Part shown: positions 24,022 through 32,974 of the stretch, piece by piece
Position numbering within the stretch: position 1 is the first letter of the stretch
Layout: every line of letters begins with the position of its first letter
NCBI RefSeq assembly: GCF_015711645.1
Contig: NZ_JABTEX010000001.1
Coordinates: 558,001-622,000 of the forward strand
DNA: 64,000 bases
Source: Planomonospora sp. ID82291
GTDB taxonomy: Bacteria > Actinomycetota > Actinomycetes > Streptosporangiales > Streptosporangiaceae
Direction: 5' to 3'
Made by a program: the position numbers and the translations under genes
Notes under the pieces: generated by a model
The model's input: the letters and a program-made list of their open reading frames with translations, nothing else
Databases searched by the model: none
Told to the model about the DNA's origin: nothing

Positions 24022-25572
24022 GTGACCGGCTCTTCGCAGGCGCCTCACCACGCCCCCCAGCCCTTCGCCCACCTGAACGCGCCGAACGCGCCCCTCTACC
24101 GCCAGGTGCTGCACGCGTTCGTCCGGGCGAAGGAGCGCTTCGTGGTGCACCTGCGGCCCGGGGACGTCGCGGCCGAGATCCGCCGGGACGACGACGAGCA
24201 GCTCGCGCACGCGTTGGACAAGCTCGTCGAGTGGGGCAACCTGCGCGCCGACACCGACACCGGCCGGGTCACCTCGGTCGAGGACTTCCACCGCAGGCGG
24301 TTCCTGTTCCAGCTCACCGCCGCCGGGCAGGCCGCCGAGCAGGCCATCGCCTTCTACGAGGAGGCGATCGGGCGGCGCGGCGCGCTCCAGTCGGTGGCGC
24401 TCGGCGACATCGCCGACCAGCTCCGGTCCCTGCTCGCGCTCGCCGGGCAGGCCGACCCCGATCCCGTCCGCGTCCACCTCCTGCTGCTCTCCCTGGCCGA
24501 GCGGTTCTCCTCCCTGGCCGACAACGCCCAGGCGTTCATGTCCTCGCTGCGGCGGGCGATCGACTTCTCCGACGGCGACGTCGAGGGGTTCGTCGCCTAC
24601 AAGGAGCGGCTGATCGACTACATCAACCGCTTCATCGCCGACCTGGCCAACTCCGGGGCCCGGATCGCCGTGCTCCTCACCGAACTGGAGACCCTCGGCC
24701 ACCGCAGGCTGCTCCGGCTGGCCGCCCGCCGCGAGGCCGCCGACGCCGTACCCGAGGGGGCCGACGAGGCCGAGGCGTACGGCAGGGCCGAGGCCGCGGC
24801 CCACGCCTCCTGGGAGAACCGCTGGCAGGGCCTCAAGGACTGGTTCGTCTCCCGGGACGCGGGCCGCCCCTCGCAGGCCCGCCTCCTGCGGCAGTCCGCG
24901 GTGACGGCCATCAAGCAGCTCATCGACGCCGTGGGGCTGCTCAACGAGCGGCGCTCCGGCCGGTCCGACCGCTCGGCCGACTTCCGCACCCTGGCCCGCT
25001 GGTTCGCCGAGGCCCCGGACGAGCAGGCGATGCACCGCCTCTGGCGGGCGGCCTTCGGCCTGTCGCCCGCCCGGCACCTCACCGTCACCGCCGAGACCGT
25101 GTCCGCCTGGCGGGAGGGCGACCTGGCCCCCGGCACTCCGTGGCGCGAGGCGCCGCCGGTCCGCATCTCGCCCCAGCTGCGCAGGACCGGCTCCTACGAA
25201 CGCCGCGGCAGGCCGAACCGGATCCAGGACCGCTCGGCGGCCCGCGGGCTCCTGCGGGAGCAGGCCGAGCGGGAGGCCGCCGAGACGGCCGCCGCCCGGG
25301 CCCGGCTGCGCACCGGCGGCCCGACGCTCCTGTCCGGGCTGGACGTCCTCGACCCCCGGGCGTTCCGGCTCTTCCTCGCGCTGCTCGGCGACGCCCTGGC
25401 CGCCCGGCTGCCGGGGGAGAACGAGGTCAAGACGGTGACCGGCGACGGTTCGCTGGAGGTGCGGCTCTCGCTCGTCCCCGGCGGCGGGCAGGTCGAGATC
25501 CGCACCGCCGACGGGGTGCTCACCGGTCCCGAGCACCTCATCGAGATCACCGATCTGACGGGAGCGCCGTGA
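24022..25572 (+). CDS. jetA: Wadjet component JetA (DUF2397/TIGR02677)
   Basis: 516 residues. The N-terminal segment (PFAHLNAPNAPLYRQVLHAFVRAKERFVVHLRPGDV) and the winged-helix part (ALDKLVEWGNLRADTDTGRVTSVEDFHRRRFLFQLTAAGQAAEQA) match the DUF2397/TIGR02677 family, the kleisin-like subunit of Wadjet. Wadjet is an SMC-type complex that recognises small circular DNA by loop extrusion and cleaves it, restricting plasmids. GTG 24022 has no ribosome site; CAGAAT ends 6 bases before it, suggesting a leaderless message. It overlaps jetB by 4 bases (GTGA). Confidence 0.9.
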   Translation: MTGSSQAPHHAPQPFAHLNAPNAPLYRQVLHAFVRAKERFVVHLRPGDVAAEIRRDDDEQLAHALDKLVEWGNLRADTDTGRVTSVEDFHRRRFLFQLTAAGQAAEQAIAFYEEAIGRRGALQSVALGDIADQLRSLLALAGQADPDPVRVHLLLLSLAERFSSLADNAQAFMSSLRRAIDFSDGDVEGFVAYKERLIDYINRFIADLANSGARIAVLLTELETLGHRRLLRLAARREAADAVPEGADEAEAYGRAEAAAHASWENRWQGLKDWFVSRDAGRPSQARLLRQSAVTAIKQLIDAVGLLNERRSGRSDRSADFRTLARWFAEAPDEQAMHRLWRAAFGLSPARHLTVTAETVSAWREGDLAPGTPWREAPPVRISPQLRRTGSYERRGRPNRIQDRSAARGLLREQAEREAAETAAARARLRTGGPTLLSGLDVLDPRAFRLFLALLGDALAARLPGENEVKTVTGDGSLEVRLSLVPGGGQVEIRTADGVLTGPEHLIEITDLTGAP

Positions 25573-26720
25573 CCCCCGCAGAAGAGCTCGCCCAGCGGCG
25601 GACCGCGCTCCGCGCCCTGCTGATGCGACCGCTGCTGAGCGCGGAGCACGACGCGGAGACGCTCGTGCTCGTCCGCCGGCACCTGACCGCGCTGCGCGCC
25701 TGGCTCACCCGGGAGACCGGCTGGCGGCTGCTGGCCGACGCCGAGAGCGCCCGGCTGTTCAAGACCGTCCCCGAGGCCGGTGACGCCACCCACCCGGCGC
25801 GGGGCCGGGCCAAGGAGCCGTTCGGCCGCCGCCGCTACGTCGTCCTCTGCCTGGCGCTGGCCGTTCTGGAGCGGGCGGACGCGCAGACCACGCTGGGCCG
25901 GCTCGCCGAGGCCGTGCTGAACGCGGCGGCCGAACCCGATCTGGACTTCGCGTTCACCCTGGACAGCCGGGCGGAGCGGGCCGACCTGGTGGCCGTGGTG
26001 CGCATGCTGCTCGACTGGGGGGTGCTGCGCCGGGTCGCCGGCGACGAGGACGCCTACCTGTCGGCCACCGGGGACGTCCTCTACGACGTGCGCCGACCCG
26101 TGCTGGCCGCCCTGCCGGCCCCGGCGCGCGGGCCGTCCACGATCGGGGCCGCCGCCTTCGAGGAGCGGCTGGCCCTGCTCACCGCCGAACCCGTCGCCGA
26201 CACCGACGACCTGCGCAACCAGGCGATGCGCCGCCGGCTCACCCGCGCGCTCCTGGAGGATCCGGTCCTCTACTACGAGGACCTGGACCCCGCCGAGCGC
26301 GCCTACCTCGTCTCCCAGCGCCATGCGATCACCCGCAGGATCGAGGAGGCGACCGGGCTGGTCGCCGAGGTCCGCGCCGAGGGGATCGCGATGGTCGACC
26401 CCGACGACGAGCTGACCGACGTGCGCCTGCCCGAGCAGCGCACCGACGGGCACGTCACGCTGCTGGTGGCCGAGCACCTGGCCGGCCGCGGCGAGGCGAC
26501 CGTGGACGAGCTGCGCGCCTTCGTCCGGCAGGCCGCCGCCGCGCACACCTCCTTCTGGCGCAAGGGCGTGACCGAGCCCGGCGCCGAGGACGGGCTGCTG
26601 TCCGCGGCACTGGAGAAACTGACCGCCCTGCGGCTGGCCGAGGTCCGCGGGGACCGCGTCCGCGGCCTGCCCGCCCTCGCCCGGTACGCACTCGACGCCC
26701 CCGTCATCCGAGGACAGTGA
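25569..26720 (+). CDS. jetB: Wadjet component JetB (DUF2398/TIGR02678)
   Basis: 383 residues. LAQRRTALRALLMRPLLSAEHDAETLVLVRRHLTALRAWLTRETGWRLLADAESARL is the DUF2398 N-terminal block; winged-helix domains follow (ADLVAVVRMLLDWGVLRRVAGDEDAYL and LRNQAMRRRLTRALLEDPVLYYEDLDPAERAYL). JetB is the KITE-like accessory subunit of the Wadjet SMC complex. GTG start within GTGA overlapping the jetA stop, and the same overlap into jetC, implies strict co-translation and equal stoichiometry. Confidence 0.9.
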   Translation: MTPAEELAQRRTALRALLMRPLLSAEHDAETLVLVRRHLTALRAWLTRETGWRLLADAESARLFKTVPEAGDATHPARGRAKEPFGRRRYVVLCLALAVLERADAQTTLGRLAEAVLNAAAEPDLDFAFTLDSRAERADLVAVVRMLLDWGVLRRVAGDEDAYLSATGDVLYDVRRPVLAALPAPARGPSTIGAAAFEERLALLTAEPVADTDDLRNQAMRRRLTRALLEDPVLYYEDLDPAERAYLVSQRHAITRRIEEATGLVAEVRAEGIAMVDPDDELTDVRLPEQRTDGHVTLLVAEHLAGRGEATVDELRAFVRQAAAAHTSFWRKGVTEPGAEDGLLSAALEKLTALRLAEVRGDRVRGLPALARYALDAPVIRGQ

Positions 26721-29700
26721 TGCTGCCCGTTCCCACCTCCGAGCGCTGGAAGCCCCTGCGGGCCGGGCTCGTCGACCTGTTCTACTACGACGTCGAGGAG
26801 TTCCGCTTCCACGACGGGCGGCTGCTGCTGCGCGGCAACAACGGCACCGGCAAGTCCAAGGTGCTCGCCCTGACCCTGCCGTTCCTGCTCGACGGGGAGC
26901 TGGCCCCGCACCGGGTCGAACCCGACGGCGACCGCCAGAAGCGCATGGAGTGGAACCTGCTGCTCGGCGGGAGGCATCCGCACCCCGAGCGGCTCGGCTA
27001 CACCTGGATGGAGTTCGGCCGCCGCACGGCCGCGGGCGACGCGGAGTTCCGGACCATCGGCTGCGGTCTGAAGGCGGTCTCCGGCCGGGGCATCGTCCGG
27101 CACTGGTTCTTCGTCACCGACCGGCGGGTCGGTGACGGCCTGGAGCTGGCGTCCCCCGCCGGGGTCGCGCTCACCCGCGAGAAGCTGCGGGAGGCCCTCG
27201 ACGGGCACGGCATGGTCTACGACCGGGCCGCCGACTACCGCAGGGCCGTCGACGAGGCCCTGTTCGGCCTGGGCGAGCACCGCTACGAGGCGCTGGTCAA
27301 CCTGCTCGTCCAGCTCCGCCAGCCGCAGCTGTCGAAGAGACCCGACGAGAAGATGCTCTCGCGCGCCCTCACCGAGGCGCTGCCGCCGATGAGCCCCGCC
27401 CTGGTCGCCACTGTGGCCGAGGCGTTCCGCGGGCTCGACGAGGAGCGGGACGCGCTGCGGGCGCTGGAGGAGACCCGCGAGGCGGCGACCGGGTTCCTCG
27501 GCCACTACCGCAGATACGCGCGGATCGCCGCCAGGCGCAAGGCCGCGGCGCCCCGCCTGGCCCAGAGCCGCTACGAGCATCTGGGCCGCGCCCTCACCGA
27601 CGCCGAGGCCCGCCACGCCGAGGCGCAGGCCGGGCTGGAGGCCGCGCAGGGGCTGCTCGCCGAGCTGGCGGCGGCCCGCACCCGGCTGGAGGCCCGCGGG
27701 GAGGCGCTCCGGCAGAGCCCCGAGATGCGCGACGCCGAACGGCTCAAGCAGGCCGGGGAGGAGGCCGAACGGCAGGCCCGGCAGGCCCGCACCGCGGAGC
27801 GGGACCTGGCGGCCCTGGCCGCGGAGACCCACCGGCGGCGGGACCGGGCGGAGGCCGCCGGGTCCCGGGCCGAGGCGGCCTCCCGCGACCTGGACGCGGC
27901 GCGGGACCGGGCCGCCGACGCGGCCCACCGGGCCGGCTGCGCATCCGACCACCGCCGGATCGCCGCCCGGGGGGAGAGCGACCCGGCCGGAGCCCGCCGG
28001 GACGCCGAGGCCCTGGCCGGGCGGCGCGCGGCGGCGGTGGCCGAGCTCGACCGGCTGCTGGCGGTCGTGGACCGGGCGCAGGCCCGGTTCGAGGCCGCCC
28101 GCGCCGAGGCGGACCGCCTCACCGGCGAGGTCCAGGCCGCCGACGAGCGGATCGCCGGCGCCGAGACGGCCGTCCGGCGGCAGGCCGCCGACCTGACCGG
28201 CGCCTACCTCTCCTACCTCACCGGTCTGGCGGAGCTGCGGATCGGCGACCCGGACGCGCTCCTGGCCGCGTTGGAGGCCTGGGCCGAGACCGCCGAGGGG
28301 CAGAACCCCGCGGCCTCGGCCGTCGACGACGCGGCGCGGGAGGCCACCACCGGGCTCGGCCGCGCCGAGGCCGCGCTCGCCGCCGAGCTGCGCGACCGGC
28401 GGCGGGAGGCCGACGCCGTCGAGGAGGAGATGACGCGCCTGCGCGCGGGAGGCCACGACGCCCCGCCCGCCCCGCACACCCGTCCGCCCGGAGCCCGGGA
28501 CGGCAGGCCGGGGGCGCCCCTGTGGAAGGTGGTCGACTTCGCCGGGCCCGTCCCCGGCGACCACCGGGCCGCGCTGGAGGCGGCCCTGGAGGCCGCGGGG
28601 ATCCTGGACGCCTGGGTGACCCCCTCCGGCGCGCTGCTCGCGGTGGACGACACGGTCGTCCTCGCCGGCGGGCCCGTCGCCGGGCCGAGTCTGGCCGCCG
28701 TGCTGCGGCCCGCCGTCGACCGCGCGGACCCGCAGGCGGCCGTGGTGCCGGACTCCGCCGTGCAGGCCGTGCTCTCCGCCATCGGGCTGGGGCCCGGCGC
28801 GGCGACCTGGGTCGGCGTGGACGGACGCTGGGCCAACGGCGTGCTCGGCGGCTCGTGGCGCAAGCCGAGCGCCGCCCACATCGGGCAGGGCGCGCGGGAG
28901 GCCGCGCGCAGGGCCCGGCTCGCGGCGCTCGGCGAGGAGCTGACCCGGCTGCGCGGGCTCCTCGCGGAACTCGACGGCCGCCGGGAGGCGCTCGCCGTAC
29001 GGCAGGACCGGCTCGCGGCCGAGCACCGGGCGCTGCCGTCCGACGCGCCGCTGCGCGAGGCGCAGGTCAGGCTGGCCGCCGAGCACGGGCGCCGGCGCGA
29101 GCTCGACGGCGCCCGCACCGCCGCCGCCGCGGCCGTGACCGCCCGGCACGACGAGGTCGCCGCGGCTCAGGGGCGGGCGGCCGAGTTCGCCGGAGACGTC
29201 GGCCTGCCGCCGGACAGGGCGGGACTGGCGGAGGTCAGGGACGGGGTGGCGGACTACCGGCTGGCGCTGGCCGGGTTCTGGCCCGCCGCCGAGGCGCTGC
29301 TCACCGCCCGCCGGGCGGCGCAGGAGGCGGCGGAGGAGCTCTCCCTGGCCCGGGAGCGGCACGCCGAGACCGCCGAGACCGCCGCGCGGGCGCGCGAGCA
29401 GGCGGAGGCGGCGGCGGAGACCTACCGGGCGCTGGCGGAGACCGCGGGGGCCGCCGTCGAGGAGCTCTACCGCCGCCTCGACGAGGTACGGCGGGCGCTG
29501 GCGGAGCGGGACGCCGCCGAACGCGCCGCCCGGGAGCGGGAGCGGAGCTCGCTGATCGAGCGCGGCAAGGCGGAGGGCGCACGCGAGACCCTCCGCCAGG
29601 AGATCGGGGAGGCCGAACGGCTCCGCGACGCGGCCGTCGCCGAGTTCCGCGCGTTCGCCGCCACCGGGCTGCTCGCCCTCGCCCTGCCCGCGCTGGAGGT

Positions 29701-30739
29701 CCCCGACCCGGCCGCCGCGTGGGCCGCCACCCCCGCCGTGCTCCTGGCCCGTGCCGTCAACGCCGGACTCGACGGCGTCGACGACTCCGACGGACCGTGG
29801 GACCGGGCGCAGAAGCGGGTCACCGAGGAGCACAAGACGCTGTCGGACGCCATGGCCCGGCACGGCCACTCGGTGGGGCTGACCCTGCGGGACGGCGTCA
29901 TGGTGGTGGACGTGCTGTTCCAGGGCCGCAGCCGCGACATCCCCGGCCTGGCGGAGGCGCTCGCCGAGGAGACCGGGCACCGGGCGCGGCTGCTGTCGGC
30001 CCGGGAGCAGGAGATCCTGGAGAACCACCTGCTCAGCGAGGTGTCCGGCACCCTGCACGAGCTGATCGGCGCCGCCGAGGAGGAGGTGCGGGCGATGAAC
30101 GCCGAGCTGGAGTCCCGCCCGACCTCCACCGGCATGCGGCTCCGGCTGCTCTGGAAGGTCGCCCGCAACGCGCCCGGCGGGCTGGACCGGGTGCGGGAGA
30201 AGCTGCGCCAGACCGTGGACGCCTGGTCGGCCGCCGACCGCGCGGCCGTGGGCGCGTTCCTGGCGGAGCAGATCGCCCGGGAGCACGCCGACAACCCCGC
30301 CGCCGGCTGGAACGAGCAGCTGACCCGGGCGCTGGACTACCGCACCTGGCACGAGTTCGCGATCCAGCGGCTCCAGGACGGCCAGTGGCGCTCGGCCACC
30401 GGGCCGGCCTCGGGCGGCGAACGGGTCCTGGCCGCGTCCGTGCCGCTGTTCGCCGCGGCCTCGGCCCACTACTCGTCCGCGGGCAATCCGTACGCGCCCC
30501 GCCTGGTCGCGCTGGACGAGGCCTTCGCCGGGGTCGACGACGACTCGCGGGCCAAGTGCCTCGGCCTGCTCGCCACGTTCGACATGGACGTCGTGATGAC
30601 CAGCGAACGGGAGTGGGGCTGCTACCCGCAGGTGCCGGGGCTGGCGATCTGCCAGCTGTCCAGGCGCGACGGCGTCGACGCCGTGCTGGTCACCCCGTGG
30701 CGGTGGGACGGGCGCGAACGGGTCCGGGCCGACCGGTGA
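26717..30739 (+). CDS. jetC: Wadjet component JetC, SMC-like ATPase (TIGR02680)
   Basis: 1340 residues. The N-terminal ATPase half has the Walker A GNNGTGKSK (about 40-48). Long Ala/Arg/Glu-rich coiled coils (about 250-480 and 730-960) flank a hinge-like globular part (about 500-720). The C-terminal half carries the ABC signature ASGGERVLAASVPLF (about 1232) and the Walker B ALDEAFAGVDDDSRAKC (about 1265). This is the TIGR02680 SMC-like protein of DUF2397-type Wadjet. ATP-driven loop extrusion is known for related Wadjet complexes. Either GTG 26717 or ATG 26720 may be used. Confidence 0.92.
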   Translation: MMLPVPTSERWKPLRAGLVDLFYYDVEEFRFHDGRLLLRGNNGTGKSKVLALTLPFLLDGELAPHRVEPDGDRQKRMEWNLLLGGRHPHPERLGYTWMEFGRRTAAGDAEFRTIGCGLKAVSGRGIVRHWFFVTDRRVGDGLELASPAGVALTREKLREALDGHGMVYDRAADYRRAVDEALFGLGEHRYEALVNLLVQLRQPQLSKRPDEKMLSRALTEALPPMSPALVATVAEAFRGLDEERDALRALEETREAATGFLGHYRRYARIAARRKAAAPRLAQSRYEHLGRALTDAEARHAEAQAGLEAAQGLLAELAAARTRLEARGEALRQSPEMRDAERLKQAGEEAERQARQARTAERDLAALAAETHRRRDRAEAAGSRAEAASRDLDAARDRAADAAHRAGCASDHRRIAARGESDPAGARRDAEALAGRRAAAVAELDRLLAVVDRAQARFEAARAEADRLTGEVQAADERIAGAETAVRRQAADLTGAYLSYLTGLAELRIGDPDALLAALEAWAETAEGQNPAASAVDDAAREATTGLGRAEAALAAELRDRRREADAVEEEMTRLRAGGHDAPPAPHTRPPGARDGRPGAPLWKVVDFAGPVPGDHRAALEAALEAAGILDAWVTPSGALLAVDDTVVLAGGPVAGPSLAAVLRPAVDRADPQAAVVPDSAVQAVLSAIGLGPGAATWVGVDGRWANGVLGGSWRKPSAAHIGQGAREAARRARLAALGEELTRLRGLLAELDGRREALAVRQDRLAAEHRALPSDAPLREAQVRLAAEHGRRRELDGARTAAAAAVTARHDEVAAAQGRAAEFAGDVGLPPDRAGLAEVRDGVADYRLALAGFWPAAEALLTARRAAQEAAEELSLARERHAETAETAARAREQAEAAAETYRALAETAGAAVEELYRRLDEVRRALAERDAAERAARERERSSLIERGKAEGARETLRQEIGEAERLRDAAVAEFRAFAATGLLALALPALEVPDPAAAWAATPAVLLARAVNAGLDGVDDSDGPWDRAQKRVTEEHKTLSDAMARHGHSVGLTLRDGVMVVDVLFQGRSRDIPGLAEALAEETGHRARLLSAREQEILENHLLSEVSGTLHELIGAAEEEVRAMNAELESRPTSTGMRLRLLWKVARNAPGGLDRVREKLRQTVDAWSAADRAAVGAFLAEQIAREHADNPAAGWNEQLTRALDYRTWHEFAIQRLQDGQWRSATGPASGGERVLAASVPLFAAASAHYSSAGNPYAPRLVALDEAFAGVDDDSRAKCLGLLATFDMDVVMTSEREWGCYPQVPGLAICQLSRRDGVDAVLVTPWRWDGRERVRADR

Positions 30740-32073
30740 GCGGGCGCCTGGAGCGGCTGCTGGGCGGGCCGGAGACCGCGTGGCTCGTCGAGCGGGCACG
30801 GCGCCGCCTCGAACGGGGCAGGCCGCTGCACGGCCCGGTCACCCTGGACGCCGCCGCTCCGGAGCAGCGGCGCGCGATCGAGCGGCTGCTCGGCCGCAGG
30901 GCGGGCGCGGGCGCCTCCCTGTCGGTCTCGCTCGACGAGGTCGACCGGGTGCTCCGGTCCAGCGGCGCCTGCCCGGAGGGCCTGGCCGCCGCCGTCGTGC
31001 TGCTCCGGGGGCCCGTCAGGGACCTCGGCCGGGAGAGCGCCGAGCGGGAGGCCGCCTGGCGGGAGGCCTTCACCGAACTGGACGCGGTCCTCGCCGATCG
31101 TCCGGAGCTGTCCGGCTGGCGGTCCTGGCTGGAGACCACCGGCCTGGTACGGCGGAGCACCGATGACCCCCGGGAGGCCCGGGCCCTGCTCGGCACGGTG
31201 GCCGCGCTCCTGCTCCGGCTGCCGCATCCCGGCATCCCCATCGGCCGCCTGGCCGCCGAGGTGTGCGGGGACGCGCACGCCCTGGACGAGGGGAGGCCGT
31301 CGGCGGCGCTGGCGCTGTCGGCGGTCCGCGCCCTGGGCGGCCTGCCGCCGGGCGACGGCACCGCCGACGCCCGGCGGCGGGCGTGGGCCGCCGTCGGCGT
31401 CCACCTCGACGACCTCTCCTCGACCGTCCTCTGCCTCGGCCTGCCCGGCGACGACCGCACCCCCACCGGGCGCGTCCTCGCCGCCGCCGGGGCGGCCGGC
31501 GAGCCCTGCGTGCTCACCCTGCGCCAGCTCCGCCGCCACGACTCCCCCCTCCGCGCGGGGCCGGTGCGGATCTGCGAGAACCCCGTCGTGGTCGCCGCCG
31601 CCGCCGACGAGCTCGGGCCGCGCTGCCCTCCCCTGGTCTGCACGGGCGGCCGGCCGTCGGCGGCCGTCTGGCGGCTGCTCGACCTGCTGGCCGCCGGCGG
31701 TGCCGAGTTCGCCTACCACGGCGACTTCGACTGGGGCGGGGTGGGCATCGCCCACGCCGTCCGCGAACGGATCGGCTGGCGGCCCTGGCGCTACGACGCC
31801 GTCTCCTACGAGGCGGCGCTCCGTGCGGCCGGGACCGGGGCGGGCTCGGCGACCGCGTCCGCCGCCGGGGGCACGGCCCGGTCCGGGACGTCGGCCGGGC
31901 CGCGGACCGCCGTCCCCGCGCCGCCGCTGTCCGGCCGCCCGCGTGCGACACCGTGGGACCCCGGCCTGTCGGCGGCGATGGCGCGGCACGCCGTACGCGT
32001 CGAGGAGGAGACGGTCCTCGGCACGCTCCTCGCCGATCTGGCGGCGGAGCCGGGGGACGCCGCCCCGAGATGA
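30736..32073 (+). CDS. jetD: Wadjet component JetD, TOPRIM nuclease (DUF2399/TIGR02679)
   Basis: 445 residues. The N-terminal two thirds match TIGR02679. The DUF2399 TOPRIM-like C-terminus has the acid in RICENPVVVAAAADEL (about 278) and the D-x-D in YHGDFDWGGVGIAHAV (about 328-334), the expected metal-binding nuclease residues. JetD is the subunit that cuts plasmid DNA after the SMC core has recognised it. A Gly/Ala/Ser/Thr-rich insert (about 367-395) sits before the last helices and looks like a flexible, recently expanded loop. GTG start in a GTGA overlap with jetC completes the four-gene unit. Confidence 0.9.
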   Translation: MSGRLERLLGGPETAWLVERARRRLERGRPLHGPVTLDAAAPEQRRAIERLLGRRAGAGASLSVSLDEVDRVLRSSGACPEGLAAAVVLLRGPVRDLGRESAEREAAWREAFTELDAVLADRPELSGWRSWLETTGLVRRSTDDPREARALLGTVAALLLRLPHPGIPIGRLAAEVCGDAHALDEGRPSAALALSAVRALGGLPPGDGTADARRRAWAAVGVHLDDLSSTVLCLGLPGDDRTPTGRVLAAAGAAGEPCVLTLRQLRRHDSPLRAGPVRICENPVVVAAAADELGPRCPPLVCTGGRPSAAVWRLLDLLAAGGAEFAYHGDFDWGGVGIAHAVRERIGWRPWRYDAVSYEAALRAAGTGAGSATASAAGGTARSGTSAGPRTAVPAPPLSGRPRATPWDPGLSAAMARHAVRVEEETVLGTLLADLAAEPGDAAPR

Positions 32074-32121
32074 CCGGTGCCACGGAGGCCGTTTCACCGG
32101 TGACGGCCGTATCGTCCTCGC

Positions 32122-32922
32122 ATGAGCCGTGAACACGACACCTGGGTGGTCGGCGACGCGTACGAGACGTACGTCGGCCGGTGGAGCCGTCGCATCGCCG
32201 GGCCGTTCCTCCGCTGGCTGGCCGTACCCCCGGGCCGGAGCTGGGCGGACGTGGGCTGCGGCACCGGGGCGCTCACGGCGTCCGTCCTGTCTGCGGCAGA
32301 TCCCGCCCGGGTGCTGGGCGTGGACACCTCCACGGCGTTCCTGTCCCATGCCCGCGCCCGGGTCACCGGCCCGAAGTCGGCCTTCTGCGCCGGTGACGCC
32401 GCGGCGCTGCCGTTGCCGGGCCGCCGTTTCGACGCGGTGGTGAGCGGGCTGGCGCTCAACTTCGTCCCCGACCCGCACCGTGCCGCGGCCGAGTTCGCCC
32501 GCGTCGCCGCGCCGGGCGGGGTGGCCGCCGCCTACGTGTGGGACTACGCCGAGGGCATGGAGATGATGCGGTACTTCTGGGCCGCCGCCGCGACTCTCGA
32601 TCCGGCCGTCGCCGAGCTGGACGAGGGCCTCCGCTTCCCCCTGTGCCGGCCGGAACCCCTCCGGCGCCTGTGGGCGGAGGCCGGTCTGCGCGCGGTGGAG
32701 GTGCGGGCGGTCGAGGTGCCGACGGTGTTCACCGGTTTCGACGACTACTGGACGCCGTTCCTCGGCGGCCAGGGCGCGGCCCCCGGATACGTCACGACCC
32801 TGACCGGGGAGCACCGCCGTACCCTCCGCGACCTGCTCCGCGCACGCCTCCCCCGCCGGCCCGACGGCTCCGTCGCGCTCACCGCCAGGGCATGGGCGGT
32901 GCGGGGGGAGGCCTGCGGGTGA
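32122..32922 (+). CDS. Class I SAM-dependent methyltransferase
   Basis: 266 residues. Motif I VGCGTGALTASVL (about 48-60), an acidic residue after strand 2 (VLGVDTSTAFL), AGDAAALPLPGRRFDAVVSGLALNFVPD as motifs II and III, and a UbiE/COQ5-like (Methyltransf_11) layout. Substrate unknown; small-molecule methylation is usual for this group. It starts 48 bases after jetD without a ribosome site; TATCGT ends 6 bases before the ATG, so it may be leaderless and independent of the Wadjet operon. It is convergent with the membrane acyltransferase. Confidence 0.85.
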   Translation: MSREHDTWVVGDAYETYVGRWSRRIAGPFLRWLAVPPGRSWADVGCGTGALTASVLSAADPARVLGVDTSTAFLSHARARVTGPKSAFCAGDAAALPLPGRRFDAVVSGLALNFVPDPHRAAAEFARVAAPGGVAAAYVWDYAEGMEMMRYFWAAAATLDPAVAELDEGLRFPLCRPEPLRRLWAEAGLRAVEVRAVEVPTVFTGFDDYWTPFLGGQGAAPGYVTTLTGEHRRTLRDLLRARLPRRPDGSVALTARAWAVRGEACG

Positions 32923-32932
32923 GGCGCACCTC

Positions 32933-32965
32933 CCCCGGCCGGCACCGCGCCGGAGCCGGCCGGGG
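32933..32965. terminator. Bidirectional hairpin between convergent genes
   Basis: CCCCGGCCGGC (32933-32943) and GCCGGCCGGGG (32955-32965) form a perfect 11-bp stem with an 11-base loop in the 52-base gap between the methyltransferase and the acyltransferase stops. Confidence 0.65.
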
Positions 32966-32974
32966 CCGCCGGGG

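Noticed and set aside
26303-30799. A 1498-codon open frame antisense to jetC, and similar long antisense frames over prfC, the pilus genes and the PKS genes.
   Set aside because: At this GC content the opposite strand of real genes rarely has stops. These frames give Pro/Arg/Gly/Gln-rich sequence with no domain motifs and no ribosome sites, while the other strand has clear catalytic motifs.
32122-32922. The SAM methyltransferase as the missing O-methyltransferase for methoxymalonyl-ACP.
   Set aside because: It is 16 kb from the cassette, outside the PKS transcripts, and has a UbiE-like layout rather than the FkbG-type O-methyltransferase pattern.
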